Below, piece after piece: positions 56,370 to 64,000 of a stretch of 64,000 nt of DNA. A program made the position numbers and the translations under genes. The DNA comes from an uncultured Parvularculaceae bacterium (GTDB lineage Bacteria; Pseudomonadota; Alphaproteobacteria; Caulobacterales; Parvularculaceae), in contig CAJXLJ010000001.1 in the NCBI GenBank assembly GCA_913055785.1, forward strand, positions 1 through 64,000. Direction: 5' to 3'. Numbering within the stretch: the first letter of the stretch is position 1; each line of letters starts with the position of its first letter. Under the pieces are notes generated by a model. The model did no database searches, was not told the origin of the DNA, and saw nothing but the letters and a program-made list of their open reading frames with translations.

Positions 56370-58133
56370 TCACATGCGGTTCGGCGCTTCAATACCCAAT
56401 AAATCGAGAATCTGGTCGAGTTGACCGCCTGCAGCGGCGGTCAAATTCAGCCTCGATTTTCGCGCTGTCATATTTTCTTCATCAACAATCCGGCAGGCGG
56501 CGTAAAATTTTGAAAACGCCTGGGCGAGCCCATAGGCTTGATCGCACAACAGATGCGGCAGGCGTTTTTGATAGGCGTCCCGGACCGCCTCCCCGAAAGC
56601 GAGCAGGCTGAGCGCCAGATCGCGCTCTTCCGGCGCTGTTATATGCACAGGCCCCGGCCCGCCTGCCCCGGCGGCCTCGGCCTTGGCCAGCACCGAGCGT
56701 ACGCGAACGCTGGCGTAAAGGAGATAAGGCCCGGTCTTGCCTTCGAAGGCCATGAACCGGTCCAGATCGAATATGTAGTCGCTGGTCCTCGGATTGGAGA
56801 GATCCGCGAATTTGAGCGCGGCGACGCCAACCTTGCGGGCGATACCCGCCGTCTCTTCAGCGCTGTAACCTTCCGCGAATCCGCTTTCTGCGAGCCGCTC
56901 GGCGGCCTTTTCGGTGACCATGTCGATGAAATGGCGCAGTTTCAGCGTACCGCCCTCGCGCGTCTTGAAAGGCTTGCCGTCCTTGCCGTTCATCGTCCCG
57001 AACCAGAGATGTTCGAGGCGGGCCTCCTCAAAATAGCCTGCCTTTTCAGCGGCCCTGAACACCTGCTCGAAATGCAGCCGCTGGCGGGCGTCGACAACAT
57101 AAAGAATGCGGTCCGGATGTTCTGACCGCTGGCGGTCGACAATGGTGGCGATGTCCGTCGCGTGATAGCCGACCGCGCCTTCCGAATTGCGGAAGATGAT
57201 CGGCGGCATTTCCTTCTTGTCGTCAGGCCGCTCGACGCGAACGATCTGCGCGCCGTCGGAAAACTCGAGAACCCCGCGCTTTTGAAGATCCTCAGCCAGT
57301 TCCGGAATAAGCGGATCGGCGTCCGCCTCGCCTTTCCAGAGATCAAACTCGACCTGCAGGTCCGCATAGTCGCGTTTCATCGCCGCAACGGAGAGATCAA
57401 CGAAATGCCGCCACAGCGCGCGGTAGCCCGGCCGCCCGTCCTGAAGCTCCTTGGTCGCCTTGCGGGCGAGGTCCGCCCGGGCCGGGTCTTCCTTGCAGGC
57501 CGCCGACGCCGCCGGATACATCTCTTCAAGATCGGTAAGGCCGATCGGTGGTTCCGCCGGGAACGGGCCTTTCGCGCCAGAGTCGAAATACACGAGATCG
57601 GGCTGGCGAAGCTGCAACTCGGAAATCAGCTGGCCCATCTGCAAGCCCCAGTCGCCGAGATGCACGTCTCCGACAACCTGATCGCCCGTGAAGCGGAACA
57701 GCCTCTTCAAACATTCGCCGATTATGGCGGCGCGCAGATGGCCGACATGGAGCGGCTTGGCGACATTCGGCCCGCCGTAATCGATGACGATCTTTTCCGG
57801 GGACGGATGAAGCCAGCCGCCAAACCGGCCATCCCCTATGGCTTGCGATACGCGTTCAGCGATGTACGCGTCCGTCAGCTTGATATTGATAAAACCCGGG
57901 CCGGCGACCGCGATCTCCTGAAAGATCGGGTTGGCGCGCAGGGTTTCGCTGATCTTGTCGGCGAGCGCGCGCGGGTTCTGTTTCGCCGCCTTCGCCGCCG
58001 CCAGGGCGCCGTTGCACTGAAACTGGGCGAGATCCGGCCGGTCGGCCGCTGTCACCCGCCCTAATTGCGGATCGAGCGCCGCCGAAGCGAACGCCTCGCC
58101 GACAATCCGGCTCAACTCTTCAAGCAGCGTCAT
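56370..58133 (-). CDS. argS: Arginyl-tRNA synthetase
   Basis: A 587-residue class I synthetase that charges tRNA(Arg). An N-terminal Add-1 domain is followed by the HIGH-type signature PLHVGHLRAAIIGE in the VIDYGGPNVAKPLHVGH segment. The catalytic core has GDVHLGDWGLQMGQLI. The anticodon-binding helical domain ends SRLNLTAAAGGQLDQILDLLGIEAPNRM, the usual ArgS C-terminus. The KMSKS loop is replaced by a degenerate sequence, as usual in ArgS (GKPFKTREGGTLKL). It overlaps the upstream lipoprotein gene by four bases. Confidence 0.96.
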   Translation of the reverse strand: MTLLEELSRIVGEAFASAALDPQLGRVTAADRPDLAQFQCNGALAAAKAAKQNPRALADKISETLRANPIFQEIAVAGPGFINIKLTDAYIAERVSQAIGDGRFGGWLHPSPEKIVIDYGGPNVAKPLHVGHLRAAIIGECLKRLFRFTGDQVVGDVHLGDWGLQMGQLISELQLRQPDLVYFDSGAKGPFPAEPPIGLTDLEEMYPAASAACKEDPARADLARKATKELQDGRPGYRALWRHFVDLSVAAMKRDYADLQVEFDLWKGEADADPLIPELAEDLQKRGVLEFSDGAQIVRVERPDDKKEMPPIIFRNSEGAVGYHATDIATIVDRQRSEHPDRILYVVDARQRLHFEQVFRAAEKAGYFEEARLEHLWFGTMNGKDGKPFKTREGGTLKLRHFIDMVTEKAAERLAESGFAEGYSAEETAGIARKVGVAALKFADLSNPRTSDYIFDLDRFMAFEGKTGPYLLYASVRVRSVLAKAEAAGAGGPGPVHITAPEERDLALSLLAFGEAVRDAYQKRLPHLLCDQAYGLAQAFSKFYAACRIVDEENMTARKSRLNLTAAAGGQLDQILDLLGIEAPNRM

Positions 58134-58687
58134 TTCAAATTCGGGAATTTCAGGCTTTTGCCGGAACGATTGAAGATCACCTGTTCCGGGCTGAGGGAAA
58201 AACCGACGATAATCTCGAAATTGGTGCCCGAAATCTGGGCGCTGGCGCGGGGGATGAGGATTTTGTTGATCTCTTCTTCGGTAATCACAATCCGCCGGTC
58301 GCCATCGAAATTCGCCGGGACGAGAAACTCGGATTTACTAATCACTTCAAGGTCCTTGCGCGTCACCGCCACAAAGTACTTGAATACCTTCTCGCCAGCG
58401 GCCCCTTTCGGGCCCCGGCCAAACGCCATGTCGATGGCGATTTCCGCATCGATAGGCTTGGCTTCGGCGTAACGACAACCGATCCCCACATTGGTGATCT
58501 CGGCGGTGTAGGCGATATTGCTGGCGGTTTCGGCTTCGCCGTCGAACTCGATCAGCCGCGACGCGTCATCCAGAACCACGATATTCGGGCACGGCGCCGG
58601 ATTGGTGTTTCTCGCCTCGTCCGAACTGGCGCAGGATGAAATGCTGATTGCTGCGGCGAAAAGCGGCGCGGCTAACTGTTTGTTCAT
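58130..58687 (-). CDS. Lipoprotein of unknown function upstream of argS
   Basis: A 185-residue protein with a lipobox-like ISISSC near residue 19. The mature part begins CPNIVVLDDASRLIEFDG and continues with beta-rich segments (VFKYFVAVTRKDLEVISKSEFLVPANF, RRIVITEEEINKILIP, FEIIVGFSLSPEQVIFNRSG). I do not recognise a named family. It overlaps argS by four bases (ATGA), so the two are co-transcribed with argS second. Confidence 0.75.
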   Translation of the reverse strand: MNKQLAAPLFAAAISISSCASSDEARNTNPAPCPNIVVLDDASRLIEFDGEAETASNIAYTAEITNVGIGCRYAEAKPIDAEIAIDMAFGRGPKGAAGEKVFKYFVAVTRKDLEVISKSEFLVPANFDGDRRIVITEEEINKILIPRASAQISGTNFEIIVGFSLSPEQVIFNRSGKSLKFPNLK

Positions 58688-58823
58688 ACTCGCGAACCCT
58701 TATATTTGCTCATGAAAAGGCCTTCGGGCCGCCGGATCGCCGCCGCCGAGTCGCCTTGATGCAGTGTCAGTCTCTCGTAGCGTCTCGAACCGGACCGCGC
58801 AACGCTCCAGTAAAGGGGCCGAA

Positions 58824-59795
58824 ATGAGAATTAAACGCACCCTCCCCACCGGCCGACGGCAACGCCCGCTGACAGTCCGACTATCGGCGCCGCGGGGCTT
58901 CTGCGCCGGGGTCGAACGGGCGATCCGCACCGTAGAGGAGACGCTGGCCGTCCATGGCGCGCCTGTCTATGTGCGCCATGAAATCGTTCACAACCGGCAT
59001 GTTGTGGACCGGCTGGCGGCCATGGGCGCGGTCTTCGTCGATGAACTGACCGCGGTCCCGGACGACCGGCCAGTGATTTTCTCCGCCCATGGGTGTCCGC
59101 AATCGGTCCACCGCGAAGCCGCGGATCGCAATCTCATCGCCATTGACGCCACATGCCCGCTGGTCCTGAAAGTCCATTCGGAAACCCGCCGCCATGTCGC
59201 CGCCGGCCGTCATGTCTATCTCGTCGGCCATGCGGGTCACCCGGAAGTCATCGGCACTATGGGCCAGGCGCCGGCCGGCGCGGTTACGCTGGTTGAGACC
59301 ATCGCCGACATCGGCGCTCTCGCCGAACGCACCGGCCACAAGGCCTATGTGACGCAAACGACGCTTTCCGTCGACGATGCGCAGACCATGGTCGACGCGC
59401 TGAAACAAAAATTCCCGGATATCATCGGGCCGCGCAAGGAAGACATCTGTTACGCGACATCCAACCGGCAAAACGCCGTCAAGGCGGCGGCCCCGGGCGT
59501 CGATCTGTTCGTGGTGATTGGTTCGGAGACATCATCCAACTCGAAACGTCTCGTCGAAGTCGCTCTCAGCGCGGGCGCGGGCGAAGCATCGCTGATCGAA
59601 GACGCCGCCGCTTTCGACTATGAGCGGATCGACGCCATATCGCTGATGGGCGTCAGCGCCGGCGCCTCGGCGCCGGAACATCTCGTCGAAGCGTTCCTGA
59701 CCGAACTGGCCCGTCGGCGCACGCTGAAGATCGAGACCGTGGAGACGGCGGCGGAGAACGTCGTCTTCAATACGCCCCTGCGCCTTGCGAGCTGA
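58824..59795 (+). CDS. ispH: 4-hydroxy-3-methylbut-2-enyl diphosphate reductase
   Basis: A 323-residue iron-sulfur enzyme that makes IPP and DMAPP in the last step of the MEP isoprenoid pathway. The three cluster Cys are in LSAPRGFCAGVERAI, IAIDATCPLV and KEDICYATSNRQNAV; HGCPQS and VGHAGHPEVIGTMGQ are also conserved, as is SSNSKRLVEVA. ATG 58824 has AGGGG upstream; a GTG 20 codons earlier would add an unusual Arg-rich extension. It starts the run ispH-thrB-rnhA. Confidence 0.96.
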   Translation: MRIKRTLPTGRRQRPLTVRLSAPRGFCAGVERAIRTVEETLAVHGAPVYVRHEIVHNRHVVDRLAAMGAVFVDELTAVPDDRPVIFSAHGCPQSVHREAADRNLIAIDATCPLVLKVHSETRRHVAAGRHVYLVGHAGHPEVIGTMGQAPAGAVTLVETIADIGALAERTGHKAYVTQTTLSVDDAQTMVDALKQKFPDIIGPRKEDICYATSNRQNAVKAAAPGVDLFVVIGSETSSNSKRLVEVALSAGAGEASLIEDAAAFDYERIDAISLMGVSAGASAPEHLVEAFLTELARRRTLKIETVETAAENVVFNTPLRLAS

Positions 59796-59801
59796 TCACC
59801 G

Positions 59802-60761
59802 GTGGCGGTTTACACCGAGGTATCAGACAGCGCCCTCGCTGCATTCCTCGCCGATTACGATGTCGGCGACTTGCTCGCGAAAACGCCGATCGTCGAGGGC
59901 GTTGAGAACACCAACTACAAAATCAACGCCGGGAGCGGTCCTTACATCCTGACGCTTTTTGAAAAGCGCGTGCGTGAGGAAGACCTGCCCTTCTTCATGG
60001 CGATGACGTCCCATCTGGCGGGCAAGGGCCTGAAGGTCGCGGCGCCTGTCGCAGACCGAAACGGCGCCGTCGTAAAATTCCTCGCCGGAAGACCGGCGGC
60101 GCTGATCCGGTTTCTTCCTGGCGAGGCGGTGATGACGCCGGCCCCGGCGCACGCCCGCGCGCTCGGCGCGACCCTCGCCGATCTTCACGCCCATGTGGCG
60201 GACTTCGCCCTCACTCGCGATAACCCGCTTTCGCTTTCCGGCTGGCGCCGTCTCGCCGAGGCGTGCGGGCGCGGCGCCGACCGCTGCGCGCCGGGGCTCG
60301 CGGCGTTTATCGAGGAAGAACTCGACTATTTAACTGCATGCTGGCCCGCCGCCCTGCCCGGCGGGGTCGTCCATACGGATCTCTTTCCCGACAATGTTCT
60401 GTTCGACGGTGATGAGATCGCCGGCGTCATCGATTTTTATTTTTCGTGTACGGATTTTTTCGCCTATGACGCGGCGGTCTGCATCAACGCCTGGTGCTTT
60501 GACGGCGATGGCGTTTTCCTGAAGGAGAATGCTTCGGCGCTGATGAAGGCGTATAGCGAGAAGCGCATCTTTACGGCAGCGGAACGGGAGGCGTTTTCAA
60601 CGCTCCTGCGCGGCGCAGCCTTGCGTTTTCTCCTGACACGCGCCTATGACTGGCTCAATCAGGTCGAGGGCGCCATGGTTACGGTGAAGGACCCGCTTGA
60701 ATACAAAGCGATCCTGGAATTCCATCGCAGCCATTATGCGCCCGCATTATACGGGTTTTAA
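59802..60761 (+). CDS. thrB: Homoserine kinase (ThrB type II)
   Basis: A 319-residue kinase of the aminoglycoside phosphotransferase-like fold, not the GHMP type, that phosphorylates homoserine in threonine synthesis. MAVYTEVSDSALAAFLADYDVG, EGVENTNYKI, and the catalytic loop GGVVHTDLFPDNVLFDGDEIAGVIDFYFSCTDFFAYD are characteristic. The start is GTG 59802, six bases after the ispH stop. The rnhA gene follows immediately, as in many alphaproteobacteria. Confidence 0.93.
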   Translation: MAVYTEVSDSALAAFLADYDVGDLLAKTPIVEGVENTNYKINAGSGPYILTLFEKRVREEDLPFFMAMTSHLAGKGLKVAAPVADRNGAVVKFLAGRPAALIRFLPGEAVMTPAPAHARALGATLADLHAHVADFALTRDNPLSLSGWRRLAEACGRGADRCAPGLAAFIEEELDYLTACWPAALPGGVVHTDLFPDNVLFDGDEIAGVIDFYFSCTDFFAYDAAVCINAWCFDGDGVFLKENASALMKAYSEKRIFTAAEREAFSTLLRGAALRFLLTRAYDWLNQVEGAMVTVKDPLEYKAILEFHRSHYAPALYGF

Positions 60762-61190
60762 ATGATTGAAATATTCACGGACGGCGCCTGTTCCGGCAAT
60801 CCCGGCCCCGGCGGGTGGGGCGTGCTCATCATCGTCGGCGGCGAACGCACTGAACTGTGCGGCGGCGAAGCTGAAACAACCAACAACCGTATGGAAATGC
60901 TCGCGGTGATCGAGGCGTTGAAAGCCACCGACGCCAGCGCGCCGGTAAGGCTCTATACCGACAGCCAATATGTGAAGAACGGCATCAACGACTGGATTCA
61001 CGGCTGGAAACGCAATGGCTGGAAAACCGCCGCGAAGAAACCGGTGAAGAACCAGGACTTGTGGATGACCCTCGATGAGCTTTCCTCAAACCGCAAGGTC
61101 GAATGGCATTGGGTGAAGGGCCACGCCGGTCATCCCGGCAATGAACGCGCGGACGAACTGGCCCGTATGGGCGCAGCATCCGCGCGTTAA
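60762..61190 (+). CDS. rnhA: Ribonuclease HI
   Basis: A 142-residue enzyme that degrades the RNA strand of RNA-DNA hybrids. Catalytic acids are visible as D7 in [18 protein letters not shown], Glu in [13 protein letters not shown], Asp in YTDSQYV and Asp in NERADELAR. The substrate-binding KNQDLWMTL and [13 protein letters not shown] segments are present. The ATG directly follows the thrB stop. Confidence 0.96.
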   Translation: MIEIFTDGACSGNPGPGGWGVLIIVGGERTELCGGEAETTNNRMEMLAVIEALKATDASAPVRLYTDSQYVKNGINDWIHGWKRNGWKTAAKKPVKNQDLWMTLDELSSNRKVEWHWVKGHAGHPGNERADELARMGAASAR

Positions 61191-61199
61191 GCGTAACGC

Positions 61200-61682
61200 C
61201 TAGAGCTGGCCGAGCATGTGTTCGGCGCTTGAAACGTCGAACGCGCCCGGCGCTTCCACATTCAGCTCCTTAACAACGCCATCCTCGATCACCAGGGAAA
61301 AGCGTTGCGACCGCTCGCCCATGCCGAAGCCCTTGCCGTCCATGGTGAGCCCGAGCGCGCGAGCGAAATCGCCGTTGCCGTCGGCCAGCATTTCAATCTT
61401 GCCGCTGGCGTTCTGGGACTTCGCCCAGGCGTCCATCACAAATGCATCGTTGACCGACATGCAGACGATCTTGTCGACGCCTTTGGCTTTGAGCGCATCA
61501 GCCTGCTCGACGAATCCCGGCAAGTGTTTCGCTGAACAGGTGGGCGTGAAAGCGCCCGGCACCGAAAACAGAGCGACGCGGCCCTTGCCGAGAATATCGG
61601 CGGTCTCAGCCTGTTCCGGACCGTTCTCGGTCGCCAGCATCACTTTTTGGTTTGGAATCTTGTCGCCGACAGCAATGGTCAT
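61200..61682 (-). CDS. Peroxiredoxin (Prx5 type)
   Basis: A 160-residue thiol peroxidase. The peroxidatic Cys49 lies in SVPGAFTPTCSAKHLPGFVE, the Prx5 active-site pattern. MSVNDAFVMDAWAKSQ and the C-terminal FDVSSAEHML complete the fold. There is one further Cys in KIVCMSVND (about residue 74) and none near the C-terminus, so a 1-Cys or glutaredoxin/glutathione-linked cycle is likely. ATG 61682 is chosen; the longer open frame is not supported. It converges with rnhA. Confidence 0.9.
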   Translation of the reverse strand: MTIAVGDKIPNQKVMLATENGPEQAETADILGKGRVALFSVPGAFTPTCSAKHLPGFVEQADALKAKGVDKIVCMSVNDAFVMDAWAKSQNASGKIEMLADGNGDFARALGLTMDGKGFGMGERSQRFSLVIEDGVVKELNVEAPGAFDVSSAEHMLGQL

Positions 61683-61800
61683 GAGTTGAAATCTCCCGTT
61701 TTGCGCAACCGCTTTTATCGATTCGCCGCGGCGAGGTCCATGGGGTTGCGGTCCTCGCCATCCTTGCACAGCCCCGTTTCGAGGCATAAGATTTCGCCTC

Positions 61801-62427
61801 ATGGGACAAACTCGCAAAGACGCAAGCGCAAACGACCGTGATTTTCTCGCCGGGCAACTGCTGATCGCCATGCCTAATATGGGCGATCCCCGTTTCGAAC
61901 ATTCGGTCGTTTTTATTTGCGCACATGACGAAGATCACGCCATGGGCGTAATCGTCAACAAACGCATCGCGGATATCGATCTTGACGAGTTGCTTCGCCA
62001 GCTCGAGATCGAGCCTTCCGAAGAAGCTTCGGAAACGCCGGTCTATTTCGGCGGGCCGGTGCAAACGGAACGCGGCCTTGTCTTACATACGCTCGACTAC
62101 CGTCTCGACAAGACGCTTGCCGTTGCGCCTGATCTCGGGCTCACCGCGACGAAAGACATTCTCGCCGATATTGGCGGCAAGCATCCGAGGCGGCCGGCGC
62201 CGCGCGCGTTTCTGCTTGCGGTCGGCCACGCCGGTTGGGGCGCCGGGCAACTGGAACAGGAAATCACCATGAACGCCTGGGTCCACTGCGAAGCAGACGA
62301 GACCATAATCTTTGGCGGCGCGGAAAACGCATCGTGGAATCGCGCGCTCGGCAAGCTTGGGGTGACCAGCGCAATGCTGTCGCCGGAATGGGCGTCCATC
62401 CGTAATCAGGATCAGCCGCTCAATTAA
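61801..62427 (+). CDS. YqgE/AlgH family protein
   Basis: A 208-residue protein of the UPF0301/DUF179 family: GQLLIAMPNMGDPRFEHSVVFICAHDEDHAMGVIVNK, VYFGGPVQTERGLVLHTLDY and FLLAVGHAGWGAGQLEQEI. Despite the AlgH name, the biochemical role is not established. It is divergent from the peroxiredoxin gene and converges with the EAL gene. Confidence 0.9.
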   Translation: MGQTRKDASANDRDFLAGQLLIAMPNMGDPRFEHSVVFICAHDEDHAMGVIVNKRIADIDLDELLRQLEIEPSEEASETPVYFGGPVQTERGLVLHTLDYRLDKTLAVAPDLGLTATKDILADIGGKHPRRPAPRAFLLAVGHAGWGAGQLEQEITMNAWVHCEADETIIFGGAENASWNRALGKLGVTSAMLSPEWASIRNQDQPLN

Positions 62428-62452
62428 ACAAGCGCGGCGCTCGCAAACCTGA

Positions 62453-64000
62453 TCAGCGAATGGTCGAACGGCGCCAAAGCCAGCTCGCGCCCTGCTTCGC
62501 GGGCGCTGCAACAGCTTCTTCCGCCGCAAGATCGCTGGCCGTCAGCTCGATATCGCTGTTTGCCGCTTCGTCCGGCTTGATGTCGCCGGCGGCTTCCGCC
62601 TTTTCAGCAAGAACCGCGCCCGTTTCCGGCTGTTCTTCCTTGAGCGACGTCTCGACGGCTTTCGGTTCCGGCGTCGGTTCTTCGGCTTTCATCTCAACCG
62701 CCGGCTCGGCGACCGGGGACGCTTCCTCCGGCATGCCGAACGCGTACCCCTGAGCGAGGTCCAGCCCCAGTTTCGCCGCCGCTTTTGCTGCGTTCTTTGT
62801 CTCGATCCCCTCGACGATCACCTTAAGCCCAAGCTGCTTGCCAAGGCCGCCAAGCGAGGCGGCGATTTTCGAACCGTCGCCGCCGGTCTCAAGATCGCCA
62901 GCGAATGACTTGTCGATCTTCAGGTAATCGAAATCGTATTTGCGAAGATTGGTGAGGCATGAAAAGCCTGCGCCAAAGTCGTCGAAAGCGAGCGCCGCGC
63001 CCGCCTTCTTGAGCGCTGAAAACACGCGTCCCGCATTGTCAGCGTCGGAAACAGCGTCGCCTTCGGTCAGCTCCAGAACAAGCGCATCCTTCGGCAAGGC
63101 GTATTTGCTGATCGCCGCGCTGACGGTTTCGACAAAACCGGGGTCGCGCATCTGCCCCCATGAAACATTCATCGCAACAAATAACTTGCTGCGTTTGTCC
63201 GCCTTCAGCTTTTCAGCGAGGAATGCGGCGGCGTTTTCAAGCATGACGCCGGCGAGTTGGGCGCCCTTGCCCGCCTGATCGGCGGCGCGCACGAACGTCT
63301 CCGGCCCTTCCGCGCCGTCTTCGCCGCGCCAGCGCGCCAACGCTTCATAACCGACGACCTTCCGGTCATCGAGGGCGACGATCGGCTGGAATGCGGCGAC
63401 GATATCGCCTTTCGCAAGCGCTGCAGAGACTTTCGATGCAAGCGCGCCCACGGCGGCCGGTACGATCGCCGCAGCGGTCGCTTCACGCAGCGTCTTGTCG
63501 TTGACGAAGTTGTTGGCCGTTGGTTTGAACACCGGCGAAGCGGTTTCGATGAAAGCCACGATCCGGGTCAACTTGCCGCTGTCTTCATTCGCCGCGCGCG
63601 CGCCGCGCATGCGAACCTTGCGGCCGTCATAGAGCTTCAGCGCCACATCGAACGGGCCGTCGATTGGCGCGACAACTTCGTCCTGAAACCGCTGGGCGTC
63701 TTTCTTGTCGATAAAATTCGCCAGCGCTTCCGGCGTGAACGGCGCGGCGGAGTCAGCGCCGAGAAGCTGCGGCAGCGATTCCGTCTGGTCGACATAGGTC
63801 GGACTCCAGTCCCAGATCGCCACGCCCGAATAATCAAGCACCTGCGCGAGAGAACTGTCGAGCACGATATCCGCGCGCTCGTCATTCGAGCCGGCGTGCG
63901 ACGCAGCCTCATGTAATTCATCATGGCCCGATGCAGCGAAGATTTGCATCGGCGCCGCCGCCTGCTTTGCAGGCGCGCTGAATGGCGCAGCGCCGGCTTC
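62453..64000 (-). CDS. EAL domain c-di-GMP phosphodiesterase, 5' end cut by window
   Basis: The frame is open to the end of the window (17 codons beyond the ATG at 63949), so the true start may lie outside; at least 498 residues are present. The N-terminal part (about 25-155) resembles a PAS-like sensor (YSGVAIWDWSPTYVDQTESLPQLLG). The EAL domain (about 180-405) keeps EALAR, N in FVAMNVSWG, ELTE, FDDFGAGFS, K in YLKIDKSFA and E in VIVEGIET, so hydrolysis of c-di-GMP is expected. No GGDEF domain is visible. The last 90 residues are Glu/Pro/Ala-rich and probably disordered, ending in basic WLWRRSTIR. Confidence 0.85.
   Translation of the reverse strand, partial: EAGAAPFSAPAKQAAAPMQIFAASGHDELHEAASHAGSNDERADIVLDSSLAQVLDYSGVAIWDWSPTYVDQTESLPQLLGADSAAPFTPEALANFIDKKDAQRFQDEVVAPIDGPFDVALKLYDGRKVRMRGARAANEDSGKLTRIVAFIETASPVFKPTANNFVNDKTLREATAAAIVPAAVGALASKVSAALAKGDIVAAFQPIVALDDRKVVGYEALARWRGEDGAEGPETFVRAADQAGKGAQLAGVMLENAAAFLAEKLKADKRSKLFVAMNVSWGQMRDPGFVETVSAAISKYALPKDALVLELTEGDAVSDADNAGRVFSALKKAGAALAFDDFGAGFSCLTNLRKYDFDYLKIDKSFAGDLETGGDGSKIAASLGGLGKQLGLKVIVEGIETKNAAKAAAKLGLDLAQGYAFGMPEEASPVAEPAVEMKAEEPTPEPKAVETSLKEEQPETGAVLAEKAEAAGDIKPDEAANSDIELTASDLAAEEAVAAPAKQGASWLWRRSTIR

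Overview
The window is about 64 kb of dense, GC-rich bacterial chromosome with short intergenic gaps, genes on both strands and no rRNA, tRNA, CRISPR array, transposase or prophage that I can see. Gene content and order point to an alphaproteobacterium. The evidence is the divK-pleD-rpmG order known from Caulobacter, ClpS-ClpA, a phasin, a Flp-type pilin, a DinB with an N-terminal four-Cys module, a CtrA-type box in front of ftsB, ruvX-pyrB-plsY-dprA-topA, and eno/ftsB/pdhA in one neighbourhood. An XrtA exosortase locus, Oar-like TonB receptor and several envelope peptidases would fit the Caulobacterales/Parvularculales/Hyphomonadaceae part of the class. The order is inference; the class is fairly secure.

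Layout. 1-7.3 kb: end of purB, DUF983, rpmG, the cell-cycle signalling pair divK-pleD, dinB, RidA, a FemAB/GNAT-like protein, DUF2007, a HIT hydrolase and a Flp pilin. 7.3-14.8 kb: clpS-clpA, a phasin with a twin inverted-repeat operator, a SPOR-tailed DD-peptidase and acs. 14.9-20.5 kb: an exosortase A (XrtA-EpsI) locus with amidotransferase, FemAB/GNAT-like enzyme and glycosyltransferase. 20.6-28.8 kb: pdhA, ftsB, a large RTX metalloprotease, eno, rpmF and small exported proteins. 29-36.3 kb: a cysteine synthase, small lipoproteins, and a gatC-gatA-RidA-hydrolase-gatB-cupin run. 36.7-47 kb: ruvX, pyrB, plsY, dprA, topA, an M23 peptidase and RNase R. 47-56 kb: an envelope proteolysis/repair block (S9 oligopeptidase, exported MsrA, M3 peptidase, Oar-like TonB receptor). 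56.4-64 kb: argS, ispH, thrB, rnhA, a peroxiredoxin, YqgE and an EAL phosphodiesterase cut by the window end.

How it fits together. Most genes are housekeeping. The accessory theme is the cell envelope: exosortase-linked polysaccharide or protein sorting, a type I-secreted protease, many short lipoproteins and several exported peptidases next to a TonB receptor, suggesting growth on peptides and surface attachment. c-di-GMP turnover is represented at both ends (PleD and the EAL protein). I found no clear unknown defence or mobile system. The most informative non-coding signals are the paired operator upstream of the phasin, the perfect CtrA-type box upstream of ftsB, a family of dispersed palindromes and three consensus DnaA boxes in gene-free gaps.
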